Shown: piece after piece, positions 1 to 10,600 of the stretch
How positions within the stretch are numbered: position 1 is the first letter of the stretch
How the letters are laid out: the number at the start of each line of letters is the position of its first letter
NCBI GenBank assembly: GCA_025529335.1
Contig: JAMYHX010000376.1
Location: 1 to 43,176, forward strand
Direction: 5' to 3'
Length of the DNA: 43,176 nt
Source: Rhizopus sp. PT2906
Lineage: Eukaryota > Mucoromycota > Mucoromycetes > Mucorales > Rhizopodaceae
Notes under the pieces: generated by a model
Database searches by the model: none
What the model was told of the DNA's origin: nothing
Seen by the model: only the letters and a program-made list of their open reading frames with translations
Made by a program: the position numbers and the translations under genes

Positions 1-483
1 AGCTATATGTACGTGTGTGAAATAGATAAAGACGATCTGGAAGATACAAGAGTTGTCCTGGAGGAAATGTGCCGCATAGGAGAGACAACGCTAAGGGATA
101 GAGCAATTGTGAAAAAGGTGTGCGAATGGGTTGGTCATCGTGCGGCCCTATTGCTTGGTGCAGGGATTGCAAGCGTGGTAAAATATACAGTAGAACAAGG
201 TATCGGATTGGATCAAGAAAAGGGTCTTGCTATTGGTAAGAACATCTATCTTTCTTGATGTGTATGTTTATATATATTTTTGTTAGCCATCAGTGGAGAT
301 GTCTACAAGGATTACCCATTGTTTCATCCTCGTGTCTGTGAGGCAATCAAAAATCTGATTCCAGAAAATATTGCATCCAAACTGTCAGTTGGTGTCGTAC
401 AACATTCACGTATTGTTGGAGCAGCCATTGTGGCAATGATGGCAGAAAAAATGGATCAAAGAGACACGGTCATGACTACATAA
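1..483 (+). CDS. Hexokinase/glucokinase, C-terminal part (5' end outside window)
   Basis: This is the last part of a sugar kinase that phosphorylates hexoses with ATP in the cytosol, the first step of glycolysis. The reading frame is open from base 1, so the 5' end lies outside the window. Exons are 1-235 and 287-483, joined by a 51-bp GT..AG intron in phase 1. The visible part has the C-terminal hexokinase landmarks: the helix around RDRAIVKKVCEWVGHRAALL, then GAGIASVVKY, then ISGDVYKDYPLFHPR, which is the hexokinase 'GxVYxxYPxF' strand, and GAAIVAMMAEK near the end. The catalytic aspartate region and sugar-binding site are upstream and not visible, so glucokinase and hexokinase cannot be separated. 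The stop is TAA at 481-483. Confidence 0.92.
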
Positions 484-625
484 ACCATCAATTTTTTTAT
501 TATACAATCTAAAGATTTTTTGCTTTTTGTATGTTCACGAAAAAAAAAAAAAGGGGGGAAAAAGAGGGGGGATAAAAGAGGTAACGATGATGTTACAACA
601 TTTATATATTTAAAAAGGAAGGAGA
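484..625. other. Convergent 3' intergenic region with A- and G-rich tracts
   Basis: These 142 bp separate the hexokinase stop from the stop of the minus-strand RNA-binding protein, so both transcripts end here. The stretch holds an A run followed by purine-rich G/A blocks at about 540-580. No gene is seen. Confidence 0.6.
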
Positions 626-2339
626 TTATTTTTGAGCGTTTGTTGTCGTCGTCGTCGTCGTTCCTCTACTTTGTTTTGCATTGCTTTGATTGTTACGTGC
701 GTTCTGTCCTTGACGGCGATGGCTATTAGGCCGGCGATCAAAGTTGCTGTTATAGTTTTGTCCTCTGCCTTGGTTGCTGTTATTGAAACGATTGCCAGAT
801 TGATTGTTACTACTGTTGAAGCGACGTTCTTCTGCAAGAACGATACTTCCACCTTGAACGGTAACTTTATGCTGAGCTAATGCCTTTTGGACAGTCTCAG
901 GTGAAGCAAATTCAACAAAGGCACAGTTTCTTGGTCTAGAAATGTTGATATGTTTGACGGGTCCAATCTTTGAAAATGCCTCCCTAAGCTGATCTTCATT
1001 AATGTTATCGTACACTTGTTTAACAAAGATTTGTGTAATAGCATCTAACAAAAAAAATGTTAATTCCCCACCCTAATTATTATTATTACAATTGTACCTT
1101 TGTTACGAGGTGTCTGTTTATTTTGTTGATGCTGTTGTTGTTGTTGTTGCTGTTGCTGTTGCTGTTGATGTTGATGTTGATGTTGTTGAGCTGGTTTTTC
1201 TGAATTGGCTACCACAGGTGAAGGAGCTGCTGCGGGTACAGGTGTGGCAGATACTTCTGTAGATGGTGGCGTTGCTGGTGTAGGAATGATGTTATTAGCT
1301 GTGCTAGTTGTAGTAGTTGCAGCTGTTGTAGGACCAGTAGCTACTGCTGCTGCGGCAGTCAAGTTAGCCCATGTCTTTGGCGCAGCAGGTTTAGTAGGCT
1401 TTTCAGCTTCTTTTTCTTGCTGTTGTTGTTGCTTCTGTTGGGGTTTATTAGATTGCTTTGATTCAGGTTTCTTTTTCTTTTCATCAACAGCAGTCTCATC
1501 CTTTACTGGAACAGGAGTAGGAGGAGGAGTGACAGTAGTAGGGACCTTGGAAGGAATAGGTGAAGCAGTAACAGGTTGTTGTTGTTGTTGTTGTTGTTGT
1601 TCAGTTTCTGACTTTTTGTTTTCATCGACAACAATGTCCACTTTCTTTATTTCCTGTTCATCCTTTTTAAGCTCCTCCTTCTCAGGCTCTTCTTCCTTTT
1701 TGACAACTTCAGGGGCTTCTACTGTAGTTGTTGTTATTGTTGTTGGTTGTGCTGTAGTTGCAGGAGCAGAAGTAGGAACAGAGGTAGGTTTCTTGGCAGG
1801 CTCTTCCTCACAGGTATAGTAATCGATTTCAACTTCATCTTTTAAGAATCGAAAGATGTCATTCAATACGTAATATCCATTAGGTTGAGTAGCTAAGAAG
1901 AAAGTTTGACTAAACTTTTGAGAAGGTCCGTTCTGGTTGCACATTTCTCCCAAGACATGAATGAGAATGCCGTCATTGGCAGAGAGTTGACTATCGACTT
2001 GAGTGACCAAGACTTTGCAGTCTTCAAACTTACATTCTTCAATCTTTTTGCGAATTTCCTAATCTCCTTGATTATTTACATTTTATTTCTTTGCTTATTT
2101 GTTATCGTTACCTCTTGACCTCTTGCCGTTTCAGTCACAGTACCTTCATCACCTCTTACAAAGAGAGAGTCTTTGTTATAAAAGGCATGAAGTCTATTTG
2201 GTTTCTTGTTCAGAAAAGTATAATACTCACGAACAAAGATGAGACCTACATCCTGTGAGGATTGCGTGGCGGTGGTGCTAGTAGCGTTGCTGTTTGTATG
2301 AACTTCTTTAGAAGCGGTTTGAGTACCAGAATTTGCCAT
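626..2339 (-). CDS. G3BP-like protein: NTF2-like domain, Gln/Pro-rich linker, RRM, RGG-type tail
   Basis: Exons on the minus strand are 2112-2339, 1098-2058 and 626-1044, giving 535 residues; introns are 53 bp each. Residues about 30-150 form an NTF2-like domain (VGLIFVREYYTFLNKKP, then FSQTFFLATQPNGYYVLNDI). A long low-complexity linker of Glu/Lys, Pro/Thr and Gln follows. The last exon starts an RRM at about residue 397 with RNP2 IFVKQV and RNP1 RNCAFVEF. The tail is Asn/Arg/Gly/Gln-rich (QGRGQNYNSNFDRR). This order is that of G3BP/Rasputin and yeast Bre5/fission yeast Nxt3, which bind mRNA, act in stress granules and serve as cofactors of a ubiquitin protease. Function here is inferred from that architecture. 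The His/Gln tract just before the RRM is unusually long. Confidence 0.9.
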
Positions 2340-2665
2340 TGTAGTGTTTTACTTTTTTTCAAAGACAAAGAAAGAAAGAAAAAGAGAAATAAAGAAAGAA
2401 AGGGAAACGAGACAAAATAAGAAACTTGCAAAAAAGCAATTCGCGTAAAAGTGAAGAGAAGCAAGCGGAGAATGAAAAATTTTCTTTTATTTTCTATTGC
2501 TCACACATCAAGATAAATTTAATTCATGCAATATCAGCATGCCTTTGATAAATTCAATACTGTAAGAGTATAGAAAGCATCCTTACTTATCTTTATTATT
2601 CCTTATGAATATAAATTACATATATAGGCTTTATAGGATGCTTAAAGCAGTCTTTTTTTTTTTTA
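2340..2665. other. Promoter/intergenic stretch, no gene seen
   Basis: This lies upstream of the G3BP-like gene on the minus strand and downstream of a small minus-strand reading frame. The first 120 bp are strongly polypurine on the plus strand, so T/C-rich on the sense strand, which is typical of promoters in this window. Nothing else is recognised. Confidence 0.5.
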
Positions 2666-2965
2666 TTAAAATTTTGATAAACGTAATGCATCTTCTGGCA
2701 AGTTGCTATAGGGCTCTATAGTTTCTATTGTATTTGGCCAAGTATATCGCATTATTTGATGATTATCTTGCCGAGACCAGTAATGTAGAGGAGGTGGCTC
2801 CTGTAAGCGAGATTGTGAAGGCATGGGTGGAGGACTGAGTAAGGCCTGCTGGAGATGCTCCTTTGATTGATCCTTGTCCTTTTTCTTTTTAAAAATATTC
2901 CAATGTGCCATGATTGAAAAGAAATATACGAAAAATAATACCAAGACGATGTTCAACATTCTCAT
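2666..2965 (-). CDS. Small putative membrane protein, unknown function
   Basis: This is a single-exon minus-strand frame of 99 residues. The first 20 residues are hydrophobic (MRMLNIVLVLFFVYFFSIMA) and look like a signal anchor or signal peptide. A lysine patch FKKKKDKDQ follows, then a proline-rich stretch and a well-composed C-terminus (YSNLPEDALRLSKF). The family is not recognised. The coding-like composition, the clear membrane segment and the position between two same-strand genes support a real gene. A shorter start at the internal methionine of MAHWNIF is possible, and would remove the membrane segment. Confidence 0.5.
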   Translation of the reverse strand: MRMLNIVLVLFFVYFFSIMAHWNIFKKKKDKDQSKEHLQQALLSPPPMPSQSRLQEPPPLHYWSRQDNHQIMRYTWPNTIETIEPYSNLPEDALRLSKF

Positions 2966-3278
2966 CTAGTGAAATGATTTTCTTTGTGACTAATTCATTA
3001 ATTCTTTTGCTTGATGAAACACAAGATCGTTTAAGCTTCCTTAAACCTACAAGTTACTTTATGTTTCTGTTTTATCAATATTAATTGTTAAACAGCACTT
3101 TTTATTCATCATGTCAATATTGTATGGCCTTGGTATTGAAAGGCTAGTTCCTTGTAAATTGTTGTCGATTACATGTAAGGAAAAGAGTATGGGAGTTTAT
3201 GTATAGAGATGTTGTTGTATTTAAGTCATTGATAAGGTACCGCGTCAATGTGCAATTGAAATGAAAAGTGCGGAATGT
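2966..3278. other. Intergenic stretch, nothing recognised
   Basis: About 310 bp lie between the mannosyltransferase stop and the small membrane protein start. It is AT-rich with no coding-like segment. It must hold the 3' UTR of the mannosyltransferase and the promoter of the small gene. Confidence 0.5.
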
Positions 3279-3594
3279 TTATTTCTGCGATAATACAGTT
3301 TTAGCAAAACTGACCATGTCATCTATTGAAGCAGGATCGATCAATTGCAGCAGATCAAGAGTACAACTGCTTTTACGGTAATCTACAAAGTCAAGTTAGT
3401 ACAAAGAATGAAATGAGAAAATTAAATTTACTAAAACTATCTTTATAGTCACAACTACAGCGTTCCAAAAGAGTAAAATCAAGTGGACAGTGCGCTTTAT
3501 CATTAAAAGTAAAAGCGACGTCATTAAAAAAGTGGATATCTTGTCTGTTCAAAAATAAGGCGGTTGCTATCGTCCGTACGGCTGAATCTGTCCA

Positions 3595-3629
<35 letters not shown>

Positions 3630-4711
3630 AGAATAAATAAACAACGTCATTACCCATTTATGCTTACCTCTCGTAAAAGAAGCCACCGACAAGATCTAAA
3701 TAATAAAACAATGTCCTGTATTCCTCTGATCTTAAGAACGACAGATTGACAATTTCAAAGCTTGTGGATATTTGACAATAGTTATATTCATTGTTGTTGT
3801 TCATTAACCAAGAGAAAACAGAGTCATCACTGGGTTCGATCAAGTGTGGGTATAGGCCCATGAAATGGTTAGTCACTGGCCATAGACTAAAGAGCGTAAT
3901 TTCACTTGTGGCCTTTTCTGTTAATGCAAATCCAATTGATTTGTTGTTTGTTTGCATGGTAACAAATGGATCATCCATAAACATCTCACAATGATAGGTC
4001 GATCCAGCATCCACTCGCCATACATAGTCTACATCATCAAACAAGGGATGATAAAAGAATAGACCGGATTGATATCTTTATGATAATGAGTACTAATCCC
4101 CCCTCATTGTCATCATCCATCACTTACCTTAGATAGTTACCATAAGAAGGTCGACTCACTCTAGGAGTGACAACATCTCTAAAGCTAGAAAAGAGTGCTT
4201 GAGAACGAACACCATCTATCCAGGAAGGATAATTCCAAGCATCTAAATCGACGTGTCCAAAGTAGACTTGATCTGGATTGGTCGCTGTCCTTTTGATGAA
4301 TCTTTTAAATTCAGAAGTAAAAGGTTGGTTATTCAAAAAGATCCAAGGATAAGTCGAGTTTAGTTTCGAGTTGAATCTTTCTTCGATACTCTTCATCGTC
4401 ATCCTTGCTTTCATCAAATCTTCGTTTCTGGTCATCATGTAAAATGCGCCCTTGACTGGTAAGTTCGTCCAGACGTCCTCTTTTAGTCTTGTGTCACTCT
4501 TTATCAGCGTGTCATTCATGCCGAATAAGTAGCTGACTTTCAGGCTTTCGGGTAAAGGTGTTTTGACATGATTTTTACACATGTTGGTGATGACATGTTC
4601 AAGGTCATTTAAAGATACATGTCTTGCCGGCATAAGAATTAATAATAAAGTAGCTATGGTTCCAAATAAAATGATCACTTTGCCGCAGATAACTCTTTTA
4701 CAAAAGGACAT
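3279..4711 (-). CDS. Glycosyltransferase family 15 (Kre2/Mnt1/Ktr-type alpha-1,2-mannosyltransferase)
   Basis: Minus-strand exons are 4128-4711, 3668-4075, 3432-3595 and 3279-3382, giving 419 residues. It is a type II Golgi protein: a short cytosolic N-terminus, a membrane anchor (VIILFGTIATLLLILMPA, about residues 11-30) and a luminal catalytic domain. Family landmarks are GAFYMMTRNEDL, FFYHPLFDDVDYVWRVDAG, the conserved SFEI and GGFFYERW, IHFFNDVAF and the cysteine cluster RCSCDYKD. Family members add mannose to O- and N-glycans of cell-wall proteins. I chose the methionine at 4711 because the longer upstream frame (to 4804) encodes a poly-Phe stretch from an untranslated T-run. Oddities are that the usual Arg-Val-Glu of the catalytic block is Arg-Val-Asp here, and that intron 2 ends in about 28 adenines directly before its AG. 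Confidence 0.9.
3597..3625. repeat. Homopolymer T tract (A tract on the sense strand) inside a GT15 intron
   Basis: About 29 consecutive T on the plus strand. In the transcribed minus-strand gene it is an A run that reaches directly to the 3' splice site of intron 2. Confidence 0.95.
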
Positions 4712-4906
4712 GGCTGGCTTCACAATATAATCAAATGAGTAAAAAAAAAAAAAAAAAAGAGAAGAGGGAAGATGTAGATTTATATAAAATGAGGAATGTA
4801 GCAAGGTTTAATTTGACTATAATGGTTTTCTTTTTTATTTAGCTTATTGTTGTGTGTATTATTTACATCTTGTTTATATTTTATGTGGCTTAGAAATATG
4901 TATGTC
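4712..4906. promoter_or_regulatory. Promoter region of the GT15 gene and 3' region of the next gene
   Basis: About 195 bp. An A18 run at 4741-4758 (T on the sense strand) lies 30-47 bp upstream of the GT15 start codon. No gene is seen. T tracts close to the start codon recur at several genes here. Confidence 0.45.
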
Positions 4907-5547
4907 TTAATCTAGATCCATTGGATCTCCTTTATTATCTTCTTCAGCTATTATTTCTGTGATCTTTGCCTTTTCGTTATATAATAATGCAGTCAGTAAT
5001 AAATCACTATAATAAATCATCAATCATTCTTCTAATTTTTTTTATTCATTCAGCTTTCTACCTATAAGATGATTGTTGTTGTTGTTGTTGTTGATGATGA
5101 TGATGATGATTTAATACAAATGAAGGGATGCGATATTTACTTTCTCCTGATCGTTGTTCCATGGGCAACAATGATCCATTAATGTCCATAATGTTGATAC
5201 GTGAATGATTTGTTTCGTTTTTAGGGCAGTCTTCTTCTTGTTGTTCTTCTTCTTCTTCATCTAGTATAAACTCATCATCCATTTGTACGTCATGTTTAGC
5301 ATTCAATGGTGGTGAATGATATTCATGAGGTGGAGTAGGAAGAGAACCTTTGGCTGTATACTCTGTTAATCATTATTATTGTTTTTTTTTTTTTCTTGTA
5401 TTACTTACGTTCATCAGGTATCGGATTAAAAGGTGTTAGACATGATATTAATCTCTTTTTTAAATAATGTGTCTCATAATCCTCGCTTGATCTTGGTCTT
5501 TTTCTCAAATTATAGTTATTAGGCGTCAAAAGAGGCAACACTTGCAT
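4907..5547 (-). CDS. Low-complexity, probably nuclear protein of unknown function
   Basis: Minus-strand exons are 5409-5547, 5062-5362 and 4907-5006, giving 179 residues with short introns (46 and 55 bp) and consistent phases. The N-terminus is basic (YNLRKRPRSSEDYETHYLKK), resembling a nuclear localisation signal. The middle has an acidic block (EEEEEQQEED), then His5-Gln7 encoded by short codon repeats. The last exon encodes SDLLLTALLYNEKAKITEII and ends in an acidic tail (GDPMDLD). The first and last segments look conserved in character while the middle is low-complexity. I do not recognise the family. The last exon was found only by following the splice frame, which supports the model. 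A transcriptional or chromatin role would be a guess. Confidence 0.65.
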
Positions 5548-6818
5548 GTGCTTTGTAAAGAAAAAAAAAAGAAGGACAAAGAAAAACTGTGGCCCTTTTT
5601 GTAGATCGGCGCTTCAACTTGTCTATGAATTTTCTCGTTCTTTCTTTTTGCATTAAGGGAGTTCTTTATGTAACGAATAATTGTAATATAAGAAAATGAA
5701 AGCAAATAAGCATGAAATGAATGATTTACTACTACTACTACTACTACTACTATGAGCGCTATGTACTCTGTTAGTCATCTGAATTGAGTATGACCATCTA
5801 TGCAACAGAGTATATATCAAACAAACACCTCATTACGTACATAAAAGGATCATTTGCTATGCCCAAGGATGGGACTCACTGTGCTTTCTTTGCTATCCTT
5901 CCCACTTCAATGTTTTCTTTAAAAAGACAAGTTTTTTTATGTACATCGACGCCTGTTTATGCCTGAAACTGTATGAGATTCATTGTTATTCCTTCTGAAT
6001 ATGCTTCCTCTACGTCCTTTGGTTCTTCCAAACCTAGTTCTCATCCGGTCTCAGCGATGACCCGATTATGTGCTTCATACTATATGAATTAGGCCAACTA
6101 CACCATGACAAATTGATCTCTATTAAGCATCCGCATGTCAAAAGTTCCTTGTATGGTTAAATCTTTAACTTCCTGTCGATAACTCTACTCATTACTTTCC
6201 CTTTTTACCCTTGTCCCCATAAGGGGGTTTTTCTTAGCATTCATTTCCAAACGGATTGAACAGGTCCGGGTGGGCGTTTGTAATGCTGTATTATTTTTGT
6301 GCTCATTTGGACCATAAATAAAATATCATGCTAACCAAAAGACACTATCCGTGTGCTTTGTATGGAAACAAAAAGTGGGTGAGTTTGATTAAAATACTGA
6401 AAGTGGCTATTTCTGTTATTGCCTCTTAAAGTAAGAACAATCTCATGAAAAGCTACTAATTACTATACAAAATGGTATCATGGCAACAATACTTTCCATT
6501 TTTGGTTCATCTGTTGTTATTTTTGACCATCCAAGGATTAATGGTGGAGCTTTTAATAAGATTGTTATTATCAATACTTTTGTCACTGTTGAAAAGATGT
6601 TGTCATGGCTACTCTATATTTCAATGAAATAGTGTGCTGTAAAGTATTGAGAAGTAGCCCCAAAAGATCAGAATGATTGTTTCATTCAGATCATCTTGCA
6701 CACAAGAAATCATAAATTGTATAGTTTTTAGTGGGTTTTTATGTAATAAAGGAAGAAAGGGGAATAATAAAAAATGCCGTATTAAGTAAATACAAAGCAG
6801 GTATATAAATATATATAA
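5548..6818. other. 1.3-kb intergenic region, no gene recognised
   Basis: This lies between two minus-strand genes. Several short frames exist but none has coding-like composition or splice partners. A trinucleotide (ACT) repeat is at about 5728-5752. No tRNA-like internal promoter boxes or transposon traces were seen. It contains the upstream region of the 179-residue protein and the 3' region of the F-box gene. Confidence 0.5.
5728..5752. repeat. (ACT)n microsatellite
   Basis: About eight tandem copies of ACT in intergenic DNA. Confidence 0.9.
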
Positions 6819-8419
6819 TTATAAAGAAGAAGAGGGTGACAATAGATCAAAATCATGAATTTCCATAACAATTTTACCTTGTCCTTCATCATCAGGTCTT
6901 TTTCTTTGCATCAATACAACGGCTTTTGTCTGATTGAATTGAATTTTCCATACAAATTTTGAAGGCTGAGTAAAATTTCTAATGAGTCTACCACGTTTAA
7001 TATCCCACAGTTTCACTTTCCCATCATTAGCTGCACTGAGAATATGTTGATCATCAAATTGTAGACAAGTAATGGAGTTATCATGAGCTGAAAATTGTTG
7101 TTTACATTCAAATGTTTCCATATCCCATACGCGTAAGCATCCATCCGCACCTCCACTCACCAAGGTCGTGCCTGTTAACTGTAATTGTCCAACGAGCGAC
7201 GTATGTCCGTGTAAGGTAGCTAAACATTCACCTGTTTCAACTGACCAAATTCGAATATGTGCGTCCATGGCTCCTGTGGCAATGATTTTGCCATTGGTGA
7301 CAATGGTGTATATTTGTAAGGTGTGTCCCACGAGTACATGTTTGCATCTTCCTGTCTTCAGATCCCACACTCTAGCCGTAAAGTCATATGATCCTGAAAC
7401 GGCAATATCACCATGGATATCAACACATCGAACACTGGCTTGATGTCCGACAAGTATATGTAATAAAACGCCTCTTTGAATATCCCATACTCTTAGTGTC
7501 GCATCTCTTGATCCTGTCACTGCAATCTGTTTATCTCTAATCTTTAAGCACCGAACAGTCGATGTGTGTCCACGAAGTATATATTTTAATTTGCCTTGAT
7601 TGAGATCCCATACCCTTACATCTCTATGGATACGAAATGATTAAAGAAATGTACAAGCATAAAAAGATATTATTACCTATCACATCCACCAGATAATAAA
7701 ATACGTTCAGGATCATCTTGTTCTCCTCCTTTAAATTGTAGTGCCCATACGCCGCCTTCATGACCTTCGAGAGTTCGAATTTTTTTACCAGAATTGGTAT
7801 CAAAGACCTCGATGCGATGATTGTCACATCCGACCACTGTAAATTTTTCATCAAATTGTAATGATGTGACAAGTCCATGTGAGAATCCTCCATCGACTGT
7901 CGTCACTTTTCCACCTTGTCTCCAAGCACGATTGATGCCATAGTTCCGCTTAAAATGATCTCTAAATGAAAATGAAGCAGGAACTTCTATTTCTTCCTTG
8001 ATATATTCATGTCGTTTACAAAGTACTTTCCACACCGTTTCATCTTTAACCAATGAGTTCCAATATTTGGATATACGAGAAGCATGCGCTAGAGTTGCTG
8101 GGTTATCAATATAAGAAAGAATATTCAGGGCTATCTCGGGTGGTAGTTCTTTTAAAAAGTCCACCTTAAGTCTGGGTGCGATCAGACTGTTGAGAAAAGT
8201 AAGCTGACCATTGTCGCAGTGGTTGATGATTTCATACAAGAATAATTGCTTTTGCATTGGCGTCAATAACTGAAATGAACTTACAAGATGTGATAGATGC
8301 TCTTTTTCGTCACATTGCGATAAAAGTGCACAAGACTCTAAATCAAGTCGATGAGGTATTGGACTGTGTGTTGGCGGTGTTGCAGGTGGTGAAATATCTT
8401 CAGTATCGATCACTGTCAT
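6819..8419 (-). CDS. F-box/WD40 protein of the Cdc4/Fbw7 (or Met30/Pop) type
   Basis: Minus-strand exons are 7677-8419 and 6819-7623, giving 515 residues. Residues about 50-86 (LLTPMQKQLFLYEIINHCDN) resemble the dimerisation helix that precedes the F-box in Cdc4/Fbw7. The F-box is at about 87-135 (FLKELPPEIALNILSYIDNP). The rest is a run of WD40 repeats with repeated GH...D...VWD signatures such as VWDIQRGVLLHILVGHQASV and IWSVETGECLATLHGHTS. Such proteins are the substrate-binding subunits of SCF ubiquitin ligases and recognise phosphorylated targets, often cell-cycle or metabolic regulators. Which orthologue this is cannot be decided here. The start at 8419 is the first methionine, and a long pyrimidine-rich region lies upstream on the sense strand. 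Confidence 0.92.
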
Positions 8420-9229
8420 TCGATTGTTATTGTTATTAAATAAAAAAGAAAGAAAATAAAAGAAGAAAGAAATACAAAAAAAAAAAAGGAGATGTGTGTT
8501 TTATTTTTCCAAAATAAGGGGTGAATTATGAGTGGCTCAATTTTACCATGTTTTCACTTTTAACTTTTCCACTCTCTCTTACTTGCTCTTATTCTCTCTT
8601 TCTCTTTATTGTTTTTATAGCTTTTTGAAACGTTTGATTTACAATTGAAAAGAAATAATTGTTTACTTGTCAGGTGATTTAAATTATTCTATAGTCATCA
8701 TCATCATTCATATGACGAATGCCTAATAAATTCCTTATTCCCCCCTTTTCCATCTTGTACTCTGTCTGTTTTGCTATTTCTTGTTTTTGTAAAAGCATTC
8801 AAGGGGGTAAAGATATAAAAAAGGGTATTAAATTCAAAGTGTGAAATGTGTAATTGTGTGTAACCATAGTAACTATTAACAAAACAAAAAAGGGGAGAAC
8901 TCTGTCTTGATTACTCGTAGATCTATGTATTGTATGTGAATAAAACTAAATCATGATATATTCTCTATTTTTCTCTATTTTTTACAAATCAGAACATTTA
9001 CTATTCACACTCCATTTACACCCTCTCCAGCATAAAGCAAAATCAAACGGCGATCCAATGCTTCGCCCACAATCTGCGTCATCTGAATTTTCGGTTCCGT
9101 TAAACTGTTTCTGTTTTAATCTCTCTCCCCTTCTTTTCTCTTTTTTCGCCTTTATATCCAAGCGTTATTTGTAAACATTGCCTACATGTTGTCATTTATT
9201 GCTTACTCATATCTACTTTATAGTTAATC
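8420..9229. promoter_or_regulatory. Divergent promoter region between the F-box gene and V-ATPase E
   Basis: About 810 bp between two divergent start codons. It carries pyrimidine-rich patches (about 8560-8610 and 9110-9160) and a purine-rich stretch next to the F-box start. No coding-like segment or RNA gene was recognised. Confidence 0.5.
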
Positions 9230-10231
9230 ATGTCAACAACAAGACCACTCAACGATGAAGAAGTTTTTAACGAGATGAAGAAAATGGTAAGGTGTTTCAT
9301 GTCAGCAAAGCCCCTCTTTTCCAACTTTTTGTTTCTCTAAACTAGGTTGCCTTCATCAAACAAGAAGCTATCGAAAAGGCTCGTGAAATAAAAGTGAAGG
9401 TATATATATTAAACATACAGCGCGACATTCAATAAAGAGAAAAACTTATATGGTCATTTTAGGCTGACGAAGAATTCAACATTGAAAAGGTAAAGATATC
9501 TGTAGACGCGTATATATGTTTACATACATACGTGTGTGGCCGCTTTTAAAGATAAAAGAGATTTACGACAATTCTATAACAGGCCAAGATTGTTCGTCAA
9601 GAGTCCTTGAATATTGACGCTGTCTTTGAGCGAAAGATTAAACAAGCCGAAGTTCAAAAGCGAATGTAAGCTCTAAATAGGAAAAAAAAAGAAGGTTTAT
9701 CTAATATATACAATAGTGCTCAGTCAAATCACATCAATAAAACTCGTCTCAAGATTCTTCAAGAGCGTCAACAAGTGCTTGATGAAGTGTTTGAAGAAGC
9801 CAACCAGCGTATTCATCAAGTATCTGATGATCAAGAGGCTTATGGTACCTTACTCGAAGGACTCATCCTTCAAAGTGCTTATTCTCTTATGGAACCCGAA
9901 ATGGTCATCCGTTGTCGTGAAAAGGATGTTGATGCTGTCAACGGTGTCCTCGAGACTGTTGCTGATAAATATGAAGAAACCATGAAGCACAGACCTACGT
10001 TCACTATCAGTGAAGAATATCTTCCTGAATCAAGGTAAGAGAGATTATCAAATTATTCAGTAAACTTACTTTTTATCAAGTGCTGGTGGTGTTATCATGA
10101 GCGGCCACTATGGAAAGATTACAGTCAATAATACCCTTGACGCCCGTTTGGACATTGTCAAAGATGAAATGTTGCCTCAAATTCGTGTCGCCTTATTCGG
10201 ACACTCTCCCAACAGATCCTTCTTTGATTAA
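9230..10231 (+). CDS. VMA4: V-type proton ATPase subunit E
   Basis: Exons are 9230-9286, 9346-9399, 9463-9489, 9583-9665, 9717-10034 and 10081-10231, giving 229 residues, the usual length for the family. Subunit E forms the peripheral stalk of the vacuolar H+-ATPase together with subunit G and links the V1 head to the membrane part. The N-terminus is a long charged helix (LNDEEVFNEMKKM, then FIKQEAIEKAREIKVKADEE and FNIEKAKIVRQE). The C-terminal globular part has LLEGLILQSAYSLMEPEMVI, the RCREKD motif and the GGVIMSGHYGKITVNNTLDA strand block. It ends in RVALFGHSPNRSFFD. The three 5' exons are very short (57, 54 and 27 nt) and two of these end exactly between codons within the helix. Confidence 0.97.
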
Positions 10232-10279
10232 GATGTTGTATGGATGTGTAATGCATATATCAATAAAAATATAATCTTT

Positions 10280-10600
10280 TCAATACCAAAGATAAATGAA
10301 AACACTATTTGTTAATACTAAAGGCGTGTTTAATGGTCTATCAAAGGACTGAAGGCGAAAGGAGAGACATTTAGAGTCCCATCGGTCAGAACCATTCTTT
10401 AAATCATTGAGAATAGTATATTCGATGCCATTAATGATAGTAACTTGTGACATGTCCAATACTTTATCAGTTGTAACATGGTCTAAACGTCCTGGAATAA
10501 CACTTGCCCTATTTTGCATCTGTTAAATAGATACCTGCTCTATAGTAAAAGGATTGATATAATCAAGGCCATCTAGGGTATATGGCTCTCTTACTAGCTT
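10280..10600 (-). pseudogene. Degenerate protein-coding remnant, unrecognised, probably repeat-derived
   Basis: The minus strand reads as a coding-like stretch with one in-frame TAA near 10523. The upstream part contains KLVREPYTLDGLDYINPFTI and the downstream part contains NRASVIPGRLDHVTTDKVLD, then VTIINGIEYTILNDLKNGSD. Composition is protein-like, but there is no credible start and the stop interrupts it. It sits only about 50 bp beyond the V-ATPase gene, next to retrotransposon debris. I do not recognise the family. Confidence 0.45.

Noticed and set aside
1205..1819. 204-codon plus-strand frame rich in Cys, Gly and Val
   Set aside because: It is the antisense of the Gln-rich linker of the G3BP-like gene; CAG/CAA repeats read as Cys/Leu runs on the other strand.
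4712..4804. Longer N-terminus for the GT15 enzyme
   Set aside because: It would encode a poly-Phe stretch from a T-run and push the membrane anchor away from the N-terminus.
5784..5966. 60-codon plus-strand frame in the 1.3-kb gap
   Set aside because: No splice partners, no recognisable family, and composition similar to surrounding non-coding DNA.
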